From the NCBI RefSeq assembly GCF_027943255.1, contig NC_072893.1, positions 36,416,001-36,480,000 on the forward strand: 64,000 nucleotides of DNA, given 5' to 3'. Both the position numbers and the translations under genes were made by a program. How positions within the stretch are numbered: position 1 is the first letter of the stretch; every line of letters starts with the position of its first letter. Source of the DNA: Anastrepha obliqua (Eukaryota; Arthropoda; Insecta; Diptera; Tephritidae). Below, piece after piece: positions 57,190 to 64,000 of this stretch. A model generated the notes under the pieces. That model ran no database searches. It was not told where the DNA came from and was given only the letters and a program-made list of their open reading frames with translations.

Positions 57190-57880
57190 AAGCCGTATGA
57201 AAAAAAAATCGCAAAAATCCCCTTAGAAAGCAGAAAATCCATGTCAAGATTAATTGGAGACGATCTCCACATGAAAGCCTTCCTTCACTCAACTCGTCAA
57301 ATTTTGACAACTCGCTTGAAGAAAATTAGATTCGACAGATGCAAGCAGTTTCTTCGGTGGTACGCGGGCAAAGGCCATGAAAATATTATTCTCACATATG
57401 TGAAGCCAGCCTCCTTAATGGTTTGGTGGGAAGTGTCTTGTAAAGGCGTTACATCCCTTCATTTCTGCCAAAACCTGGTTCAGACCAGCGCTAAAGTGTA
57501 CTACCAGGAGAATTTCTTAGAGGGCGTGGTGAAGCAGTTAAGCAGTACTCTCTTCAATGGAGAGCGTTGGATCATCCAGCAAGCTTCCGGTCCAGTCCGT
57601 AAGTTGCAAACCACCAGCCAGCAGTGGCTAAAAAACAACACTCCTAGGTTCATACCCGCAGAAGATTGCAGTAGATTGGGTGTTTGGAAGTCCTGATCTG
57701 AATCCATTGAACTATAGTTTGTGGTCAGAATTGGCGAACATGGCCTATCGAAGACCTCACAGAAATTATGGATTATCTCAAACAATCTTTAGTTCGAGCA
57801 GGGTCGTCAATACCCATGGAAACCGTGCGTGCTGCGTGACCATTTCAAACGAAAATTATTTTTTTTTAATATTTACATGA
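57190..57880 (+). pseudogene. maT-type (DD37D) transposase, second family, decayed
   Basis: Frames give ESRKSMSRLIGDDLHMKAFL, TTRLKKIRFDRCKQFLRWYA, KGHENI (then the FTDEK block is missing), ASLMVWWEVSCKGVTSLHFC, YYQENFLEGVVKQLSSTLFN, WIIQQASGP (the second catalytic Asp is replaced by Ala), QQWLKNNTPRFIPAEDC, and after a frameshift FGSPDLNPLNYSLWSELANM (third Asp replaced by Asn). The motifs place it in the DD37D maT-like group. It is a different lineage from the 9963/34609/63297 family. Confidence 0.75.
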
Positions 57881-58064
57881 GCGAAACATGAAACATGTCA
57901 GCTGAAAGCTCCAGAAAATTTCAAAAATTCTCTGAGTAATTCTTCATATTTGGTGGTCAAACCAAGAATTGTTCAGGCGCTGTAAACCACAACCGATTAA
58001 TTTGGAAAACTGAGATCGCAAATGGAGATGGATAGTCCTTACACTCCAAAAACCTGTTTTCGTA

Positions 58065-58215
58065 GTCAGTAGAAATGCCCTCGATTGGAATCCAAGCGGA
58101 TCGCGCAGAAGTGGACGACCTCGAGGCTCATGGAGACGCAGTCTCAGAGATGAAATCAGCGCCACGGAAGTTAAAACGACGTTGTCTCTAGTCAAAGCCA
58201 GAGCTGAAAACTGAA
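58065..58215 (+). pseudogene. LINE ORF2 C-terminal fragment
   Basis: An in-frame run RNALDWNPSGSRRSGRPRGS, WRRSLRDEISATEV and KTTLSLVKARAEN ends at a natural stop. It is the C-terminal basic block of RTE/CR1-like ORF2. About 48 codons are preserved, without RT. Confidence 0.6.
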
Positions 58216-59980
58216 CATGCGACGCTATAGAACTTATTTTTATTATTATTTTAACTTTTATTGAGAGAATGCAAATCTCGAAGTAGTTAGCAAGCCTTTA
58301 TTTCTGGTGCTGGTAAATAAAAATAAGGAAACTAAATATTTGGAGGCCACTGAGGCCAATAAAATCATGTAAATCGATTATGGAATATTTAGTGAAGTTA
58401 CCAATCAAAAGGTCAAACTGTCGAACCTGCAAAAGCTCTCAAAAAAGCACACACACCCGTTATGTTCTAAACACAAACCAAAGAATGTTAAGGAAATTCA
58501 TTCATTTACCGCTTTTCTGCACAAAAGCATAATTTTCTAAGAGTACCGAGCGCAGCTTTCTCTCTCGCTTTGGTCGCTTAAGTAAATTTTGCTCATTCTG
58601 CAGGAAATTTTTAGTTATGCCGCTAAGGATAGTTGGTGCGTACATCGACTTCATCCTCAAAGTTTGTCCTTGGTGAGTTTGATGATGAGTGTTTTTGTTG
58701 TTTTTGCCATCTCACCTTCAAACCTTATGAGTTTCCGTAGTTTTAATGTCCTTTGATCTTGAATTTTACAAGGGAAGTGTAATATGAAATGGCTGAGTGT
58801 GGAAGTTGAATGTAATTTAATTGCATTTCAATAAAAATTTCATGGAAGTTTACGGTGCAGAGTAATAGGTAAGTTAAAGCGGTATGAATGTTAAAGTTAC
58901 GCAGAAAGTGGCATTGGGGATATTAAGAAAATTAAAAAAAAAAATTAAAAAACAAATATTAAAAAAAAAAATTAAAAAAGAATTAAGAAGAAAAATTAAA
59001 AAAAAAAAAATTAATTAAAAATTTATAATTTGAATTACCATAATTAGTAATTCCATTTATTTTTATTTTTTCACTCAGTTTTCTTCATCTCCTGAACTCT
59101 CAAAAAATCTGTGATATTTTCAATTTACTTCTTAATCAACTTCCCCTTCACCTTTGTGCTCTTTAATTGTGTGTAAACTTTATTCTGGTGCTTTATTTCC
59201 TCTTCACTCTCGCTCCACTTTCCGCTAATTTCTAACACCAGCACATGACATTGAACTCGCATCACGTTTCAATTTCAAGGCAGTCTATTTTTTGTAAAAT
59301 ACACACCTACACACATATATATATATATATGTATATATACATACATACAAACAGCTAGGAAAACCAACCAAATCTGTAAATAAGCAAGCATTTCTCTGCC
59401 GTTTCCTTCACTGAGATAAGGAATAGGGGTGAACCTTAGTGTATAGCAGTAATAGTGTGGTGACTATAAGCTGTACTCAGCTGTGACGTCAAAGGATTTT
59501 TAAAAAATTGGCGCTGTGAGTGCGCGCGTCTGTGAGTACTTGCAGATGCAGTGGTTTTTGTTTTGCTTTTGTGTTCACAATTTTTGGCAGCGAACTCTTT
59601 TTGAATAAGCGCCAAACAATATGCAAAGAAATAGTTATTTGTCACTGTCGTTTGTAAAATATATGTAAGTGGTAGCATTGAGATGCATGTGGATATGTAT
59701 GTGAGTGTCGCGCTACCGTACATGTCACTCATTTATTTCAAGAGTGTCTTAACTCAAAAAACAAAAATGATGTGAAAACGGCTTTAAAGTGTTCAATTGA
59801 CCAGGCCTCCCTAAGCAAGAGTAAAGGCATATTTTCTTGTAACGAGCTGCTGTTAACAGAAATCGTCATGCATTTTTTGAATGAATTTAAAACAGCAGCT
59901 TATGGTGATTTGCGCACTTATCTGAAAAAAAAAAATTATTAGACTAAATGACAATTGACTAACTTAAAAGGCAACTTATC
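58216..59980. other. non-coding stretch, nothing assigned
   Basis: Contains an (A/T)-only run at 58925-59035 and TA/CATA microsatellite at 59315-59350. No supported gene. Confidence 0.4.
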
Positions 59981-59984
59981 AGCG

Positions 59985-60913
59985 ATAGCTCCCCTCGGGC
60001 AGCCTACAGAGAAATGGTGAAGCAAGTAAAGAAATCGACCAGAAACGATAAGAGAAAGTTCGTCGAAGGTCTTGCTGGCGATGCCGAAGCGGCAGCAGGA
60101 GTAAACAACATGACACTGCTGTACCGCATACTTGGCCGCCTAATCAACCAGCGGAGTAACAGAGAGATCTGAATGGTGCTTTGCTAACTTCCAATGATGA
60201 CCAGATCCGCAGATGGAAGGAACACTTTGAAGCAACTAGCAACATTGCTCTTAGCAGTAAACCTGACTTTGAAATGGGCAGCACAACAACCAGCAATAAA
60301 ATAACAACATCCTGCCGCAGTCTAGCGGAGATTAAGGATGCAATTAAGAAGCTGAAGCTCAACAAAGCTGCGGGCGAAGATGGCATACAGCCTGAACTAA
60401 TGGCTGCCGACCCGCAAATATCAGCGCAAATTTTTCATACACACATTTCCGCCGTCTGCAGCAATAAAAAGCTGCCTCCGTCCTGGACAAAAAACATCAT
60501 AATGAAGCTGCCCAAGAAAGGCGACCTGCAAGACTGCGGTAACTGGCGGGGAATAACACTACTTAACACCATCTACAAAACTGTAGCCGTAATCATACAA
60601 AGCAAGCTCAAAGATATCGAACGCTTCTTAAGAGACGAGCAAGCTGGTTTTCGCCCTCACCGAAGCTGTATTGATCAAGCCAACACACTTCGAATTATAG
60701 TAGAACAATCAGTTGAGTGGCGCTCCCCGCTCTACATGCTGTTCGTAGACTTTAAGAAGGCGTTCATCGTAAGGAGTTTCACCAGACTTTTGACGACCTG
60801 GACTTCGCCGATGACATCTGCCTCCTCTCTCACAAACTCTCTGGCATGCAAGCGAAGGCGTACAAAGTAGTTATGCTGGCACGCACTGTCGGACTGGACA
60901 TCAACATCGCCTC
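59985..60913 (+). pseudogene. RTE/CR1-like LINE RT, internally deleted
   Basis: The frame at 60181 holds DQIRRWKEHFEATSNI, LKLNKAAGEDGIQPELMAAD, PSWTKNIIMKLPKKGDLQDC, GNWRGITLLNTIYKTVAVII, RDEQAGFRPHRSCIDQANTL and LYMLFVDFKKAF (the D of motif A). The next bases jump to FHQTFDDLDFADDICLLSHK (the YADD box as FADD), so about 100 residues are missing between motifs A and C. Upstream, AYREMVKQVKKSTRNDKRKF belongs to the linker. It ends near 60913, where RNase H from a different LINE group begins. Confidence 0.8.
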
Positions 60914-61178
60914 GCTTAGTCCAACTGGAAGTTTCTCCACTCATATTCCATCAAGGAATGAACTGAACTTGTTCACGGATGGATCGAAGTTGGAAAGGAA
61001 GTTTGACAGAGGTGTTTTTTGCGAGGAGCTCCCCATCAGACCCAAAATCAGGTTACCGGACCACCGCAATGTGTTCCAGGCAGAAGTAGCCACAATCAAG
61101 GAAGCAGCTGATTGGCTGCTCACATAACAATCAAAAAGTAAATATTTACTCCGACAGCCAAGCGGCAATAAGGGCTTA
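60914..61178 (+). pseudogene. RNase H fragment of an I/LOA/R1-group LINE
   Basis: The frame gives FSTHIPSRNELNLFTDGSKL, ERKFDRGVFCEELPIRPKIR, LPDHRNVFQAEVATIKEAAD and WLLT, stop; then, frameshifted, IYSDSQAAIRA. The first three RNase H acidic sites are recognisable. It directly abuts RTE-type RT at its 5' side and is cut by a mariner at 61179. Confidence 0.75.
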
Positions 61179-61990
<812 letters not shown>

Positions 61991-63296
61991 TTCTAGTGGA
62001 AGGGGAAGGTCCAACGATCATTTTCCCTTACCAGCCAGATATCTGGGCTCTTACTTCTGTGCTACGCCTGCTGATAAAGCTGGCGTTGACATTAAAACTC
62101 TGAAGAATTTCATCAGCAGCACGAAGCGGTTGACGTAAACCCAGCACAGTAATCGTTCATAATCCACACACTCTAAACCCATCCTCCTATCCATCCCACC
62201 ACCACCTCTCCCCGCTCTCTCCTTTCATCCCATCGGTTTTCTCTCTTTCACCTCACCTCCTTCATAATGGTATCACGAATCCGTTTATCTTCGTCCAAGT
62301 GTGCTCATTCCTTGGGCAACCATTCCAAACTAACCTATATGAAGTATGGGCATGTCCCATACTTTGATCCACCACTTTTCTATTCCATTTATGCCTCTCT
62401 CTGCCTAGCGTACAAAGTTCATTTCACTGAAATATCAAAAAAGCAATGGCCAGTCCTTCCTATTTGTTTGAAAACGAAAACATTGAACTTTACAAAAAAT
62501 TTGCTGATTTTTTTTCAAAAATATTTACAAGGTGCTTTAATTACTCAACTATTGCATTTTTACCACCTCTGTCACATTTTAAAAACCATAAAATTTCACT
62601 TCCCTCCAAGTGGTCAATGCAGGAATCAGCCACTTTGATTTTCCTTAAAGCGCCTTTCATTCCACCTCTCTTAGCTGGGGTACTTGTAGTTGTATGTGTA
62701 TATGAGATATGTGTATGTATGTATATGTATTTGTATGCATTGCTGCTATCTAATAACGTTGCATTTCATTATACATATTTTCATGTCGTTGCACTGTCCA
62801 CTTGACATTGAACCAAAGCCACCGAAACTTGTCGACTTAAACGTAACGGACCAGTTGTACGAGTTATTCCCTGCGCTTCCATTTCTTTGATGTTTTCATA
62901 TGTGTCGCTTCGCTTTTTCGTTTCTATCTCATATACTATACATACAAGTATATATGCATTCAACTTTATTTGTAAAAGCCTAAAGCATTTCGAAATTGTC
63001 AACCATAACTGGAAACTAACTACTGTAACCAACAAAAACATCCGCAAACGAAAATGTTTCAAATATCTCTGTAATTGCTATATTGTTGTTGTATTGTTGT
63101 GTATTTAATCAATATTCAATGGAACAAGATACACAAATATACCCTCAAGCCCAGACAAAATAGAGTCAATAACATTTTTTTTATAACATTTTTGTTGCAA
63201 GTGTAGCAGCATCAGAAGACAACCTCTTTTATACTTAAATAAATGTTATTTTTAACAAAAAAAAAACGAAAGTAATTAGTTGTACAGCCAATAATA
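61991..63296. other. non-coding stretch, nothing assigned
   Basis: CT-rich at 62180-62260 and TATG microsatellite near 62690-62735. Chance ORFs only. Confidence 0.4.
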
Positions 63297-64000
63297 CAGG
63301 GTCCGGCACTCGAAATGTAAAATCACCAATTAAAATGGCCATACATTTAGTTCGAAAAATTACTTTTATTCAATTCAAAGTAAAAAATGGGTGAAAATTA
63401 AACAAAATTAAGAATAAATTTACTTTTGCTTGCTATGCCACCTTTTGCTTTGGCTATGGCTTTGAGATGGTCCAGAAACGAATCGCAAACTGCCCGAATG
63501 TGACTTGCAGGTATTTTGGCCCACTCGCGGACATGGCTCTTTTTTAGCGCCTCGAGAATGCTGAATGTTTTTTTAATATTTAGTTCATCCCTTGCTCTCC
63601 AAAATGCCCCAAAGAGAATAATCCATCGGACTCCCATTTGGTGAATTTAAGAGCCACTGTTTGGATGTTATGAAGTTCGGAACGATGTTTTTCAGCCATT
63701 ATTGGTTCATTCGAGCTTTGTGAGACGGTGCCGAGTCCTGTTGAAACGTCCATGGTCTGCCGCCGAAATGTTTGTCTGCTCACGGCTTCAAAGTAACTTC
63801 CAGAATACTTTCGCGATAATACTTCGAATTTACCTTGACGCCAGGCTCGATGAAAACGATTATAGCGGCCCAAACCATTGACTGTGTCAATTTGAAAAAC
63901 TTTCTCGTCAGAAAACACAATGTTCGTAAATTGACCACTTTCGACCAAGTGAAGAAACCCCTTTGCTCCCTCAAGTCTGACTTGTTGCTGCTTTGGTGTG
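63297..64000 (-). pseudogene. maT-type transposase, runs off window
   Basis: The element's 3' inverted repeat CAGGGTCCGGCACTCGAA follows TA at 63295-63296. The minus-strand transposase C-terminus reads LEALKKSHVREWAKIPASHI, RAVCDSFLDHLKAIAKAKGG (63560-63410). Upstream pieces are SPNGSPMDYSLWGI-like (third-Asp region, first D changed), MDVSTGLGT (shifted QQDSAPS) and FIEPGVKVNSKYYRESILEV. FSDEKVFQI (about 63915) is joined directly to the VWAA block, missing about 40 residues. It shows the authentic C-terminus expected for the 9963 copy. Confidence 0.8.

Overview
The window looks like AT-rich, intron-like or intergenic DNA of a higher (brachyceran) fly, most likely a tephritid fruit fly. That assignment is an inference. 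It rests on the mix of maT, rosa-like and mariner-type transposons, a tRNA-derived SINE, RNase H-bearing LINEs with CCTAACC tails, and the general base composition. I see no rRNA, tRNA gene, CRISPR array or bacterial operon. Only two host coding features are supported: a complete intronless trypsin-family serine protease on the minus strand (47402-48226) and a probable internal exon of an unidentified Ser/Asn/Gly-rich protein on the minus strand (30848-31300). Nearly everything else that looks coding is transposon debris.

Layout. 1-9 kb: a LINE C-terminus, two Helitron-like 3' ends, a jockey-clade LINE split by a second LINE (2.87-4.19 kb), and an AT-rich repeat (6.4-8.3 kb). 10-11.2 kb: a maT (DD37D) transposon whose 3' part reads as a different mariner. 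12.9-14.7 kb: a foldback-like second copy of the AT-rich family. 14.8-18.2 kb: LINE fragments, a deletion-derivative mariner with intact ends, and a TTAA-flanked MITE. 19.6-23 kb: LINEs. 25.2-28.5 kb: an IS630/mariner-type element containing a SINE, a mariner and Tc1 debris, followed by another mariner. 28.8-30.5 kb: SINE and LINE. 30.8-31.3 kb: host exon. 32.7-37.4 kb: an RTE/CR1-like LINE cut by a maT copy, a rosa-like transposase and a SINE. 40-44.6 kb: a mariner fragment, then a 26-bp minisatellite split by a 1.68-kb inverted-repeat element that carries an eight-copy 96-bp array, then a MITE. 46-48.3 kb: LINE fragments and the protease. 48.5-56.4 kb: a minus-strand LINE interrupted by a nearly intact 5.4-kb plus-strand LINE with a 14-bp target duplication. 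56.6-64 kb: SINE, maT and LINE pieces, a mariner, and a maT copy running off the window end.

No cooperative gene system is evident. The interest lies in insertion history: a satellite-carrying inverted-repeat element inside a minisatellite, a near-full-length LINE with a DUF4780-type ORF1, several nested and chimeric elements, and a protease with an unusual specificity pocket. All family names come from recalled motifs, not from searches.
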